Numbered from the stretch's first letter, positions 9,141-18,823 are shown. The stretch is DNA of 47,419 nt from CAYMUC01 sp964393535 (GCA_964393535.1 CAYMUC010000010.1:1-47419), one strand, 5' to 3'. The notes: generated by a model from the sequence alone, not told the origin. Numbers and translations are program-made.

Positions 9141-9544
9141 CCAGTTGGCTCATCGACAAGTCGGCGCTCGTTCGCCTCAGTAGTGCCACCGATGCCGACG
9201 AATGGGTGAACCGAATCGACCGAGGGTTGGTGCGGATTTCCACCGTCACGAGACTCGAAGTGGGCTACTCGGCCCGGCGAGGAACTGACCATCGCACACT
9301 GCTCGACCTACCACCGATCTCGTCCATGCCGGTCGAGTACCTGACGCCGAGAATCGAGAACCGAGCGATCGAACTGCAGCGTTCGCTCGCCGAACGCGGC
9401 CAGCACCGCGCTCCGTCCATTCCCGACCTGCTCATCGCCGCAACAGCCGAACTCGCTGACCTCACCGTGCTGCACCTCGACAAGGATTTCGAACTCATCG
9501 CCGAACACACAGGTCAGCCGCTCCAACGACTACAGGTGAGCTGA
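9137..9544 (+). CDS. VapC-type PIN-domain ribonuclease toxin
   Basis: The 135-residue product has PIN-domain acidic residues in the expected order: Asp in WLIDKSAL near the start, Glu in TRLEVGYSAR, Asp in IPDLLIAATA and Asp in LHLDKDFELIA. These coordinate metal and cut RNA; in VapC proteins the target is often tRNA or rRNA. The substrate here cannot be told from sequence. It starts with GTG inside the antitoxin stop codon. The full length and intact active site suggest a functional toxin. Confidence 0.92.
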   Translation: MTSWLIDKSALVRLSSATDADEWVNRIDRGLVRISTVTRLEVGYSARRGTDHRTLLDLPPISSMPVEYLTPRIENRAIELQRSLAERGQHRAPSIPDLLIAATAELADLTVLHLDKDFELIAEHTGQPLQRLQVS

Positions 9545-9562
9545 TGGCAACAACTCGCCTCC

Positions 9563-10090
9563 TCAGGGAGCGTCCAGACCAGCCTTGGTCTCGTCGAACT
9601 CGTCCTGGGCGTCGCCCTGGCCGGCTTCGACCACCTTCCAGATCTCCGCACCTTCGGGGATCTTGAAGATGTCGTTCATCACGGCGTCGGTGCGCCCGGT
9701 GTTCACGCCCGACATGGGCTTGCCCGGCGGCATGAAGTAGCACTCCCCTGCCGGTGCCCGCAGAGGTTCGGCACCCTCGAGGTACAGGGTCATCTCCCCC
9801 TCCACCACACAGGTGATGCCCCCGTGTTCATGCATGTGGATGGGCGAACGGGTGCCGAAGGCGCGCACCGATCGGACCACGTGGATCTCGTTGCCCTGAC
9901 CGTCGGTGGTGGTGACCATGGGGGTCGACTCCATGGTCTTTGTGACGCGGCCCGGTGGCACGGCACCGTTGATGGTGGTCACCTCCTCATAGGTGTGATC
10001 ACCGTGACCACCTTGGTCGCCACCATCGTCGTTGCCACATGCGACCAAACCCATCACCAGGGCACCAGCTGCCAATGCCCTCCACCTCAT
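9563..10090 (-). CDS. Cupin-fold lipoprotein
   Basis: The 175-residue product has a lipobox (LVAC, Cys18), a short His/Gly/Asp-rich linker and a cupin core. The core contains IHMHEHGGITCVVEGEMTLYLEG (first cupin motif, with three His), followed by AGECYFMPPGKP, which leads into the second motif. The His cluster suggests metal or small-ligand binding on the outer face of the membrane. Its ATG overlaps the stop of the SGNH hydrolase gene (ATGA), so the two are translationally coupled. Whether it is an enzyme or a binding protein cannot be told. Confidence 0.8.
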   Translation of the reverse strand: MRWRALAAGALVMGLVACGNDDGGDQGGHGDHTYEEVTTINGAVPPGRVTKTMESTPMVTTTDGQGNEIHVVRSVRAFGTRSPIHMHEHGGITCVVEGEMTLYLEGAEPLRAPAGECYFMPPGKPMSGVNTGRTDAVMNDIFKIPEGAEIWKVVEAGQGDAQDEFDETKAGLDAP

Positions 10091-11355
10091 GATGCGGCCA
10101 CGAAGGTCACGGTCGGCTCACCGTTGGCATCCACCACACCCCAGTCGGCGGGCGGCAGACAGGCACCCGAACGGGCATCGCCGTCGTTGAATGCCTGGCG
10201 CAGGCACGAACGCAGGGCTAACTGCCCGTAGTAGTTCGGGTGCACGGCCTCGTTGACGTTGTACGGGGTGTCGTAGATCTTGGTGCTCAGGCGGATCATC
10301 TCGATGCGCTCGGCGAACTGGATCTGTTCAGCCTCGTTGGCGGTCTCCTCGACCAGCTTGGTGCCCGTCTCACACAGGCGCCGGCCTTCGAAGATGCGGG
10401 AGAGGTCGATGGTCTGGATGTCTTTGCCGGTGGCCGCCTCGGCATCGAGAACAGCCTTGGCCACCGTGCCGTTCACCGTCGCGAGCACCCCGCCGAACCA
10501 GTCGAGGTCGGCGTCGTAGAACGAACACCCTCCCTTCACCTGACGGTCGTAGCCGAACTGGCCGTAGCGAATGGCCGACGACGGCGGCAGAGGGTTCGGG
10601 TAGTTCTGCGACATCAGCGTCCAGGCGTCATCGGCATACCCGGCCGCCCGCATGGTCTCCACGATGCCGGCCAGAGCCCCGGCAACCGAGGCCTGAACCT
10701 TGCCCGCCGCCTCGGGTGTCAGCCTGGCCGCCACCTCGGCGTTCTTGCTGCACAGATCGGGCTTGAGGCTGGAACTGGTGAGGAATCCCGTCACGCAGGC
10801 GGTCACGATGGGGCCAAACCCGAAGTCGTTGCCCCCGATGGACAGCACCACCATCTTCACGTTCTCGGTACGGGCAACCTCAGAGAGGAACCCCAACTGC
10901 CCCTCGGGGGTGATGCCGGGCTTGTAGTTCCCATCCTCATCGGGCTTCTGGTCGAAGGTGCGAGCGGCCGAACATGCCACGTTCTGGCTGGTCCAGCCGC
11001 CGCCGATGTGGATCAAGGCCGAGCGCGAGCGGAAGCACTCGTCACCCGGGACCATCACCCCGTAGTTGTCGTAGGCGTCGGCGCCGCTGTCGCTGCGCTG
11101 GAACGCAGCGTCGTTCTTGGGGACGTTGGTGTAGCCGTTGCTATTGCCCTTCCAGCGCCCTGCCGTACCAGCGATGTACGAGTCACCCAGGCTCACCACC
11201 GTGCCCAGGGAGGTGTCCTCCTCGGCACCCGCGGCAGCCCGCTCGGCCACGGTGGTCTCCGTGGCCCCTCCATCGTCATCGCCACAGGCGGCTGCCACCA
11301 GGGTCAGCGCCACGGCGGCACCCCACCAACGTCGGGTTGCGGTTCTCGTGATCAT
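10087..11355 (-). CDS. SGNH/GDSL-hydrolase lipoprotein
   Basis: The 422-residue product has lipobox AAAC (Cys24) and then SGNH-hydrolase blocks: VVSLGDSYIAG (nucleophile Ser59), VVLSIGGNDFGFG (block III Asn) and VHPNYYGQ (catalytic His, block V). This points to an extracytoplasmic esterase or lipase acting on acyl or acetyl esters; the substrate is unknown. The ATG at 11355 was chosen because GAGGA precedes it by 6 nt and it gives a proper lipoprotein signal; an in-frame ATG lies 15 nt upstream. Several extra Cys could form disulfides. It overlaps the cupin gene downstream and follows the DUF6159 gene by 77 nt. Confidence 0.88.
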   Translation of the reverse strand: MITRTATRRWWGAAVALTLVAAACGDDDGGATETTVAERAAAGAEEDTSLGTVVSLGDSYIAGTAGRWKGNSNGYTNVPKNDAAFQRSDSGADAYDNYGVMVPGDECFRSRSALIHIGGGWTSQNVACSAARTFDQKPDEDGNYKPGITPEGQLGFLSEVARTENVKMVVLSIGGNDFGFGPIVTACVTGFLTSSSLKPDLCSKNAEVAARLTPEAAGKVQASVAGALAGIVETMRAAGYADDAWTLMSQNYPNPLPPSSAIRYGQFGYDRQVKGGCSFYDADLDWFGGVLATVNGTVAKAVLDAEAATGKDIQTIDLSRIFEGRRLCETGTKLVEETANEAEQIQFAERIEMIRLSTKIYDTPYNVNEAVHPNYYGQLALRSCLRQAFNDGDARSGACLPPADWGVVDANGEPTVTFVAAS

Positions 11356-11432
11356 GTCGTCCTCACTCATGTCATCGGCGTTGGCATTTGGACGCCGAAC
11401 GTCTCTCTTCTGGTTCCCATCACATCTCGTTC

Positions 11433-12254
11433 TCAGGGTTGCGCCGGGCGGGTGCGCACGGCGGCGTCGAGGCGGGCCACGTCGAAGCCCGGCACGGGGC
11501 GACCCGTCGCATAGCGCCACAGCGCCACCCGGGCATATGCCCCCAACACCGACAACACCAGTGCCGCGTACACCAGCACCACGACGGCGACGACGCCCAC
11601 CACGGCTGCCAGTGTGGTGGACGACTGCGACAGGGCGAAGACCCCGAAGCCGGCACCCACCGCTGCCACCAACCACACGAACACATAGAGCCACAGGCGG
11701 ATCTGCACCCGAAGCGCGTTACCCCACTTCTGGCGGATCAACTGGGCCGAGGTGCGAGTGGCCGACCATGCCGACGTGCGCGTGCCGGCGAGGATGGGAA
11801 TGACGAAGTAGGTCCCCACACCCCAGGCCAGACCACCCAGACCGGCGAGGACCTTGCCCAACAGGCCAGCCTTTTCGCGCAGGGCCCGCAAAACCAGACC
11901 CACGACCACCGACAACAACGCCCACTGCAGCACGGCCCACTTGCGCGACCACGCCGCCGCCATGCACGAACGCAAGGTCGGATCGCCTCCGCTCATGCGT
12001 TCGTCGGCACCTGCGGCGAAGGCCACGGCGAACAGCGTCACGATGAAGGTGGTGACCAGCAACCCCACGGCCGCGAGCACATAACCCCACGGTTCGCCGT
12101 CGCTGGCGGTGAAGAACGCCACCACACCCACGGGGGCCGCGGCTAGGGCGGCGACGAAGCCGCCCAAGACCGGTAACCAGATCAGTTCACGGTCCTTGCG
12201 TAACTGCCGCCACGAGGCACCCACGATGCCCTTGCCGGCCCCACGATCGCTCAC
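11433..12254 (-). CDS. DUF6159-family multi-pass membrane protein
   Basis: The 273-residue product begins with a short amphipathic region (ASWRQLRKDRELIWLPVLGG), typical of DUF6159 proteins, and has about five to six hydrophobic segments. Conserved features are ALLSVVVGLVLRALREK and WGVGTYFVIPILAG. The family has no assigned function. It starts at GTG with GGAG 5 nt upstream. It may be the first gene of a minus-strand unit with the SGNH and cupin lipoproteins, and is divergent from the Rhs lipoprotein across an 80-nt gap. Confidence 0.8.
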   Translation of the reverse strand: MSDRGAGKGIVGASWRQLRKDRELIWLPVLGGFVAALAAAPVGVVAFFTASDGEPWGYVLAAVGLLVTTFIVTLFAVAFAAGADERMSGGDPTLRSCMAAAWSRKWAVLQWALLSVVVGLVLRALREKAGLLGKVLAGLGGLAWGVGTYFVIPILAGTRTSAWSATRTSAQLIRQKWGNALRVQIRLWLYVFVWLVAAVGAGFGVFALSQSSTTLAAVVGVVAVVVLVYAALVLSVLGAYARVALWRYATGRPVPGFDVARLDAAVRTRPAQP

Positions 12255-12320
12255 AGTCGCTCCACCTGTCGTCGAGTCGGCAGCCCTATGGCCCGACCAC
12301 CCTGCATGTCAACAGCGTTG

Positions 12321-12326
12321 TACCGT
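12321..12326 (+). promoter_or_regulatory. Putative leaderless -10 element of the Rhs gene
   Basis: TACCGT lies 8 nt before the GTG start at 12335 with no Shine-Dalgarno in between. Confidence 0.45.
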
Positions 12327-12334
12327 AGCGCGCT

Positions 12335-15300
12335 GTGACGAAACGGCATGTGCACCCTCTTTCCGCCGTCCTGCTTGCTGCCAGCATCGTCATCGGCGCC
12401 TGCGGGTCCACCTCCACGGCGCCGATAAGGCTCGGCGCGCCGGCACCAGCATCCACAGACGCCACCACAGCACCTCGGTCCGTCGACCCGGCGACGCTGC
12501 CTCCTCTCAGCTCATCAGACGCCGACGGACCCTCGTCACCACTGCCTCGCACAGCCGAATTGACCCCGCTGTCGCACCTGTCGTCCACGGTGACGCCCAC
12601 GCTGATCATTCCCGGTGCCAGCGGACCGTGGACCTTCACCATCGATGACGCCGCCGGTGCCGACAGCGACTTCGCACCCTTGGTGTACGAGGAGAGCGGT
12701 CCCAGTACCCGCATCCCGGCGAGTGCCGGCCTGCAGCCTGGACGGCTGTACACCTGGACCGCCCGCCAGGACGGCATGCCCGACATCCTGGGCTCGTTCA
12801 CCGTCGACACCCAACTGTTCGATGTGCAGCACCTCGACCGTGTCGGTGGGGTGGACGTGGGTATGGCCACAGGTGAGGTGACCCTGCTGTGGAACTCGCA
12901 CGCCGTGCATGCCGTGGCCGGTCAGGTGGGCTTCAGCCTCCGGTTCGCTGCCTCGACGCCACCACAGAACGGGCTCCCCACCGGTTGGCGTGTGACCGCC
13001 GCCAGCAGTTCACCGTTCGATCGCATCGACACCCACGCCGACGGAACACTCACCCTGCACGGGGTGAACGGTTTGGTGGTGCACTACCGCAACGAGGGCG
13101 ACGGCCGCTACGTCCCCTTCGAACACGGTGGTGGACCGTTCTCCAGTGCGGGCACCGCCCCCGTCGTGGCCAGCACCCCCGACGGACAGTGGTTCGTGGC
13201 TACCACCCGTGACCTCACCACGGTGTTCGAGCGGCCGACAGGAGCGCCGACCGCCTTCCCCGTCGGTGCGGGAGCACCAGACGAGCCCATGCTGCGACCC
13301 TGGTGGGAGGGGGGACGCCTGCGGTCGGTGGTGGACCCCGTGTCGCAGCGCACACTCGACTTCGTGTACGCCGGCGAGGACTGCCCCGCACCGCCCGTCG
13401 GCTTCATCTCGGCGCCACCCGGCCTGTTGTGTGCGGTGCGCTTCTGGGACGGCTCGTCCACCGCCCTGCACTACACCACCGACGCCACGGGAGAAGTCCG
13501 TTTGTCGCGTCTGGTCGATCGCCCCGAAGCAGGGGCTTCGGGTGCCGAGGTGACCGACATGGCCTACGACGCCGCCGGCCGTCTGGCGGCGACGCGGTCG
13601 CCGTTGGTGGCTGCGGCCGTCGCCAACGGGATCATCGACGACGATCCCCAGTTCACCACGCAGATCATCTACGACGACAACGGTCGCGCAGCCACGGTGA
13701 CGGAACCGGCCGCGTCTCCGGGAGCCGTGCGATGCCAACGTCGATACGACTACCTCAGTTCCGTGGTCACCTCGGCCTTCGATTCGTGCCTGGGAGCGGT
13801 GGTGACCGAGGTGGAGTTCGACGCCGCCACCCTCACTTCGTCGGCGATCACCGGCAGCGACGGCCGCTCTCGCCGTTACGAGTGGGACGAGCAGACCCTG
13901 CAACCCCTCATCAAGGTCGAGGCCGACGGCACCACCACCACCTACGGCTACGAAACCGATGCCTCCACCACCACGGGGCCCACGCGGGGTTCGCTGTCAC
14001 AGGCGCCGGTCATCACCCATCGCCACGACGAACAGCGTGGCGCCAATGGGACCATGGAACCGCTGCGCGGGTTGCACATGGTGGCCTGGTCCTGGACCGA
14101 TCTGCTCAGCAGGTTCCCGGTCAGTGAACTGGGACCGACCCTGGACGGCATCGTGACACCCGCGCTCACGGTGAACTGGCCCACGTCGCCCAGCGGTGTC
14201 GAGGGTCCGTGGTCGGCGGTCCTGAGCGGCGAGATCGTCATCGACACGGCGGGCATCTATCGCTTCCGGTCGAACACGGCCAATGCCACCCTGCGCGTGG
14301 GCAACGTGCTGTGTGACGACGAGCGGTGCGACGCCCTGGTGCTGGGTGCTGGGCGGCACCCACTGCGACTGGATGTGACGGCCCGGGACGACGCAGCGAG
14401 TATGGACGTGGTGTGGTCGGGACCCGACACCGGCGGTGCAGAACAGGCGGTTCCCACGGATCGCCTGCGGCCGGCCTATGGCCGGGTCACCAGCACCACC
14501 GTGCTGGATCCTTCGGCGCCCCCAGACACGACCCAAGCACGCTCGGTGTCGGAATTCGCCGACCCCACCCGCTCACGGCTCACTGCCAGAGTCAATCAGG
14601 CTGGCCTGCGCACCACGGTCGAGTACGAGGCTGACGAGTCAGGGTGGGGCCGCCAAGTGGCCACCACTCAACCCGGAGGCAACCGCGTGCGCTTCACCTA
14701 CTGGGGTGACACCGAGATGGCCACATCTCCGTGTCCCGGCGCACAGCCCACGCCACAGGGCGGGGCGCGTCGTTCGGTGATCACACCAGGACCCGATGGT
14801 GGCGACGGCCCCGCGTCCACCACCTGGGTGGACGCGGCGGGTCGTGAGGTGGCCCACCGCCTGGGCGACGGTGCCATCAGGTGCCTCTTCTACGACCTCG
14901 CCGGTCGCCTGAGCACCACCGAGGTGCTGGGTGGGGAGATGGTGGCCCGCGAGGTGGTGAACTACCACGTGGACGGCGATCCTCGCGTCACCGACCGACT
15001 TCAGACGCTGGGCAGCGAGGTCCTCACCCGCCGTGAGGTCGTGGACCTGTTGGGACGTCCCGTCGCGCTCGTCGACGAGTTCGGTGTGCGGCTGGACCTC
15101 GCCTACGACGAACGCACCGGCAATGTGGCCACCATCACCACCACGGCACCGGGTACTGCCCCCATCGTCACCACCCAGACGTACGACTCGCTCGGTCGAC
15201 CGACCGCCATCAGCGTCGACGGCATCGTGCTGGCCACCATCACCAACGACGCTGACACGGTCACCCGCATCCGCTACGCCAATGGGGTGGAGATGGTCGC

Positions 15301-16750
15301 CACCTACAACGATCTCGTGCGATTGACCGCCATGGACTGGACCACCAGCGATGGCGAGCGACTGGGTTACGAGGAGCAGGTGACGCTGGCGGGATTGATC
15401 ACCTCCAGCACGTACCGGGTTGGATCGCAACGCTCGACAGCCCGCTACGTACACGATGTCGCCGGCCGTTTGGCCGAGATGACCATCGATGCCGGTGTCG
15501 CCAGCGAGGCGGGTCAGTGGAGCTACCGCTACGACGACAACTCGAACCGAGTGTCGGCCACGGTGAACGGCTCCACGACCAACTCCATCTACGACCGTGC
15601 CGATCGGCTCGTCGGAGCCGACCTGACCTACGACGCGCGCGGCAATGTGACCCAGTGGGGCACTGTGAGCCTGCGGTACGACGGCTCGGATCACGTGGTG
15701 GAGGTGAGCGACGACGACGTCACCACTACCTGGCGACGAGACGTCCATGGCACCATCCTCACCACCACCACACAGACCGCCACCGGCTCGACCACGATGA
15801 GTCGTGGTCTCGGCGGCATGGTGCTCGACGGTGACGGGCGCGCCGTTGCCCAACGACTGGAACTACCGGGAGGGGCAGTACTTCACCGGTCGTTGACCAA
15901 CGACGCCGACGACACCTGGACCCACACTCACCTCGACGGCGACACGTACTTCACCACCGACAGCGACGGGCGCCGCATCGGCGACGTCGTGCTGTTCACA
16001 CCCTTCGGCGAACCCATCGGCACCTCGACGTCCACCGGTTGGCAGAGTTCACACGGCGTCATGGAGGTCACGTCGTCCACGCCGCTCATCATCATGGGGG
16101 CTCGCGTCTACGCCCCCACGCTGGGCCGGTTCCTGCAACTGGATCCGGTGGCAGGCGGCTCGGCCAACGGTTACGACTACGCCAACCAGAACCCGGTCCA
16201 CATCAACGACCCCACCGGCGAGTCGTTCCTCGACTGGCTCCCCACCGCCTTCGTGCTGTCGGCCACGTTGGCCTCCATGGCGTTCATCCCACCGGCCACG
16301 TCGTTCCTCACCGGCGCCGTGGTGGGGGCCCTCGTGACCACCGGCATCAAACTGGGTGACTACCTGATCGCCCGAGCCGTGGGCCACGACAGCCCCTTCA
16401 CCTTCGCCCAAGCCGCCGAGCAGGTGGGGTTGTCCTTCGCCTTCGGTGGATGGGGCGGCTACACCGGCTACACCAAGACCGCAGCGGCGGTGAAGTTTCC
16501 CGTCGCCAACCACGCTTGGATCGAGACCATGCTGCATCACAGCCCGGCTCGCACCACACCGGCCCCGGTGACCGTGATGGGCGCTCGAGTGGAGACCTCG
16601 TCGGGGATAGAGGTGACCGGCACGAGTACGGCCGGCGTGCGAGCTGCCGCCCCCGCACCGCAAGTTCGTCCCCGCCGTCAGGAGGGTGACTGGTGGTCGG
16701 ACTGGCGGCGCATCGTGCTGCCCCTCACCGACACACGCCTCACGAGGTAG
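12335..16750 (+). CDS. Rhs/YD-repeat lipoprotein with PA14-like insertion
   Basis: The 1471-residue product is a predicted lipoprotein (IGAC, Cys23). YD repeats appear from about residue 400 (for example MAYDAAGRLAATR, IYDDNGRAATVTE, TYDSLGRPTAI, YVHDVAGRLAEMT) and end in an Rhs core closing motif: VYAPTLGRFLQLDPVAGG and YANQNPVHINDPTGES, ending at about residue 1297. In other Rhs proteins the repeats build a hollow shell. A PA14-like segment (about 612-717), with IVIDTAGIYRFRSNT, interrupts the repeats; PA14 domains bind carbohydrates. The tail after DPTGES (~175 residues) has hydrophobic helices and is not a recognised toxin. No immunity-like gene follows; the next gene is convergent and overlaps by 11 nt. 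It may act in adhesion, wall remodelling or contact-dependent competition. Confidence 0.85.
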   Translation: MTKRHVHPLSAVLLAASIVIGACGSTSTAPIRLGAPAPASTDATTAPRSVDPATLPPLSSSDADGPSSPLPRTAELTPLSHLSSTVTPTLIIPGASGPWTFTIDDAAGADSDFAPLVYEESGPSTRIPASAGLQPGRLYTWTARQDGMPDILGSFTVDTQLFDVQHLDRVGGVDVGMATGEVTLLWNSHAVHAVAGQVGFSLRFAASTPPQNGLPTGWRVTAASSSPFDRIDTHADGTLTLHGVNGLVVHYRNEGDGRYVPFEHGGGPFSSAGTAPVVASTPDGQWFVATTRDLTTVFERPTGAPTAFPVGAGAPDEPMLRPWWEGGRLRSVVDPVSQRTLDFVYAGEDCPAPPVGFISAPPGLLCAVRFWDGSSTALHYTTDATGEVRLSRLVDRPEAGASGAEVTDMAYDAAGRLAATRSPLVAAAVANGIIDDDPQFTTQIIYDDNGRAATVTEPAASPGAVRCQRRYDYLSSVVTSAFDSCLGAVVTEVEFDAATLTSSAITGSDGRSRRYEWDEQTLQPLIKVEADGTTTTYGYETDASTTTGPTRGSLSQAPVITHRHDEQRGANGTMEPLRGLHMVAWSWTDLLSRFPVSELGPTLDGIVTPALTVNWPTSPSGVEGPWSAVLSGEIVIDTAGIYRFRSNTANATLRVGNVLCDDERCDALVLGAGRHPLRLDVTARDDAASMDVVWSGPDTGGAEQAVPTDRLRPAYGRVTSTTVLDPSAPPDTTQARSVSEFADPTRSRLTARVNQAGLRTTVEYEADESGWGRQVATTQPGGNRVRFTYWGDTEMATSPCPGAQPTPQGGARRSVITPGPDGGDGPASTTWVDAAGREVAHRLGDGAIRCLFYDLAGRLSTTEVLGGEMVAREVVNYHVDGDPRVTDRLQTLGSEVLTRREVVDLLGRPVALVDEFGVRLDLAYDERTGNVATITTTAPGTAPIVTTQTYDSLGRPTAISVDGIVLATITNDADTVTRIRYANGVEMVATYNDLVRLTAMDWTTSDGERLGYEEQVTLAGLITSSTYRVGSQRSTARYVHDVAGRLAEMTIDAGVASEAGQWSYRYDDNSNRVSATVNGSTTNSIYDRADRLVGADLTYDARGNVTQWGTVSLRYDGSDHVVEVSDDDVTTTWRRDVHGTILTTTTQTATGSTTMSRGLGGMVLDGDGRAVAQRLELPGGAVLHRSLTNDADDTWTHTHLDGDTYFTTDSDGRRIGDVVLFTPFGEPIGTSTSTGWQSSHGVMEVTSSTPLIIMGARVYAPTLGRFLQLDPVAGGSANGYDYANQNPVHINDPTGESFLDWLPTAFVLSATLASMAFIPPATSFLTGAVVGALVTTGIKLGDYLIARAVGHDSPFTFAQAAEQVGLSFAFGGWGGYTGYTKTAAAVKFPVANHAWIETMLHHSPARTTPAPVTVMGARVETSSGIEVTGTSTAGVRAAAPAPQVRPRRQEGDWWSDWRRIVLPLTDTRLTR

Positions 16751-18608
16751 CCACCACCGGACCGGTTCGCATCATGAACACCGTCAAGGCATCGAACCAC
16801 AGTTCCTCGAGAGCCAGCACGGCTCCCACGCCGCCGCGTCCACCGGCCGACAACGCCTGGTAGGCCGCATAGCCCCACTGGGCTGTCCAGACGGTGTAGC
16901 CCGAGTCGAAGCCCTGGCTGGCGAGGAACTTGGCAACCTCGTCCACGGCGAACTTGGCCAACTGCACCGAGGCATCCAGAGCCTCGGGCGTCGCCACGTA
17001 CACGGCCTCGTTGGCAAAGCGGAAGTCGTCGATGCCAAAGGCCTGAAGTGCCGCCAGCAGCGACACCACGCCGAGGTAATACGTGAAGGCGTAGGCCGTC
17101 TCCTCCAACTCCTCACGTAACGTGCCCACGCCGGCTCGCTCGGCGGCCGCCGCCATGTCGCCCATCTTCACCACGATGGGCAGCAGCGAGAACACCTGGC
17201 GTTGGTCGGCGGCTTCACGCAGGTCGCTCACCCCCAGCAGCACATCACTCACGTACACCTCGTTGGCTTCCGCCGCACGCATGAGGAAGTCCGAATAGAT
17301 GGAGAGGTACTCGGCGAGGGCGGCCGGATCACCGGCATTGCGCGACGGCATGGCCCGGACCACGCTCATGGCATCGGCGAACTGCACATCCAGGTTCGTG
17401 CCCATGTCCGAGATCAGTCGAGCAGCGGCGTTCAGATCTGGTGACCCGGAACTGACCGCCAACTCGTCGTCCAGGGCCAACAGCGCCCCCAAGGAGTACA
17501 CGGGCCAACCCAGGGCGGGAATCACCGACAGCATCTGCTCGTATCCCATGGTGGCGGCCTCGTCGAGGACAGACTCGACAGAGGCGCGAGTGCGGTCCAC
17601 CAACGACTCGGCCTCGTCACGCAACACCCGTGCCGTGCCCACAGGACCATTGGCGGCGAGGGTTTGCTCGAGTTCCACATCGGCCAAGCGCCGACGCACG
17701 GTCAGCAAGGTGTCCACCCCCAAGCCGTAGGCCGTGGGCAGATCGTCCCGAGCCAGGGCGCCGTTCACATCGGCCAAGGAGACGGTGAGGTTGGCGTCGG
17801 TGGCGACAGAAGCCGGGGCATCGGCCAGATCGGCTTCGATCAGGGCGATCTGCCGCTCGGTGTTGACACGGGCCGCCTCCACTACCGATGCTGGAAGTTC
17901 ATAGGCGGGCAGGTCGGGATAGGCGAAATCGCTGCCGCTGAAGATGGCGAACGCCTGTTGGATGTCGGCGACGATCTGCACCTCGACGCCCAGTTCGGCC
18001 CCCACTTCAGTGGCCGGCACCTGCGCTCCCGTGGCGGCCCGGCGAACCGTGGCGTTGGCGGGCGACAGCAGCACGGTGGTGTATCCCGCCTCGGCAGCGG
18101 CCTTCAGTTTGAGTTCCACGCCGCCGATCTTGCCGATGGTGCCGTCGGCGGTGATGGTGCCCGTCATGGTCACGTCGGGTCGCAGTGGGCGCTCCAGAAG
18201 TGCCGACATGATGCCCACGGTGAGAATGGCGCCGGCCGAGGGACCGTCGATGGGACCAGTGACGGCGAAGTCGACATCGACCCCGACCGGGCTCACGCCG
18301 CTCACCATGGTGCCGACCACCGCCGCGCTGGCCGACGCCGCTCGCCACGCATCGCCAGCACCTTGAGCTTCGATATCGGCCAGTTCGATGGCGAAGTCGC
18401 CACCGCCCGATGCATCCACACGCACCTTGGCCTTCTCGATACCGCTGAGGCCGCGGCCGGTGTCGGCCCACAGTGCTGGCACCGTCACCTCCACGGCACC
18501 ATCCACCTCTCGAGGCTCACCCGTGCCTGACGAGTCGCCCGACGAACTGCAGGCGGTGATCAGGCTGGCCGTGACCAACACGGCAGCGAAGGCGGTTTGA
18601 CGAGTCAT
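16740..18608 (-). CDS. Lipid-anchored Lon-type (S16) Ser/Lys peptidase without an ATPase domain
   Basis: The 622-residue product has lipobox ITAC (Cys20). Residues about 35-195 match the Lon proteolytic domain: DGPSAG with Ser124 and KIGGVELKLKAAAEAG with Lys167. The Ser-Lys distance is 43 residues, the same as Ser679-Lys722 of Escherichia coli Lon, and the MTGTI segment between them is kept. No AAA+ domain is present, so substrates would be degraded outside the membrane without ATP-driven unfolding. The remaining ~430 residues are mostly helical and unrecognised, with aromatic-rich stretches near the end. Its ATG overlaps the small membrane protein stop (ATGA); its 3' end overlaps the convergent Rhs gene by 11 nt. 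It may process or regulate the polysaccharide synthase upstream; this is inference. Confidence 0.85.
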   Translation of the reverse strand: MTRQTAFAAVLVTASLITACSSSGDSSGTGEPREVDGAVEVTVPALWADTGRGLSGIEKAKVRVDASGGGDFAIELADIEAQGAGDAWRAASASAAVVGTMVSGVSPVGVDVDFAVTGPIDGPSAGAILTVGIMSALLERPLRPDVTMTGTITADGTIGKIGGVELKLKAAAEAGYTTVLLSPANATVRRAATGAQVPATEVGAELGVEVQIVADIQQAFAIFSGSDFAYPDLPAYELPASVVEAARVNTERQIALIEADLADAPASVATDANLTVSLADVNGALARDDLPTAYGLGVDTLLTVRRRLADVELEQTLAANGPVGTARVLRDEAESLVDRTRASVESVLDEAATMGYEQMLSVIPALGWPVYSLGALLALDDELAVSSGSPDLNAAARLISDMGTNLDVQFADAMSVVRAMPSRNAGDPAALAEYLSIYSDFLMRAAEANEVYVSDVLLGVSDLREAADQRQVFSLLPIVVKMGDMAAAAERAGVGTLREELEETAYAFTYYLGVVSLLAALQAFGIDDFRFANEAVYVATPEALDASVQLAKFAVDEVAKFLASQGFDSGYTVWTAQWGYAAYQALSAGGRGGVGAVLALEELWFDALTVFMMRTGPVVATS

Positions 18609-18823
18609 GAGTGCGGCTCCCGATCCTGGGCGAACGTCGTGCGGAGGTTCTCGATGGATTTGGTGGACAACTGGCGCGGCCACGCCACGATCTTGCCGAA
18701 TGACAGGCCGACGTACACGATGGTGTTGAAGCCCACGAGGGCCGACAGGAGGAAGAACCAACGGCCCCGCAAGATCGACTCGGGGAACAAGACACCGGCC
18801 ACGATCACCTCGGTCATCTCCAT
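18605..18823 (-). CDS. Small membrane protein between a glycosyltransferase and a Lon-like lipoprotein
   Basis: The 72-residue product has two hydrophobic stretches (MTEVIVAGVLF and WFFLLSALVGFNTIVYVGL) and a basic, polar C-terminal tail (LSTKSIENLRTTFAQDREPHS). Its ATG overlaps the stop of the glycosyltransferase gene (TGATG) and its stop overlaps the ATG of the peptidase gene, so the three genes are tightly coupled. No family was recognised. A small partner subunit of the synthase is a reasonable guess from position only. Confidence 0.7.
   Translation of the reverse strand: MEMTEVIVAGVLFPESILRGRWFFLLSALVGFNTIVYVGLSFGKIVAWPRQLSTKSIENLRTTFAQDREPHS

Noticed and set aside
14639..15853. A 404-codon open frame on the minus strand inside the Rhs gene
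   Set aside because: It is a mirror frame of the YD repeats; its composition is biased and it has no recognisable motif.
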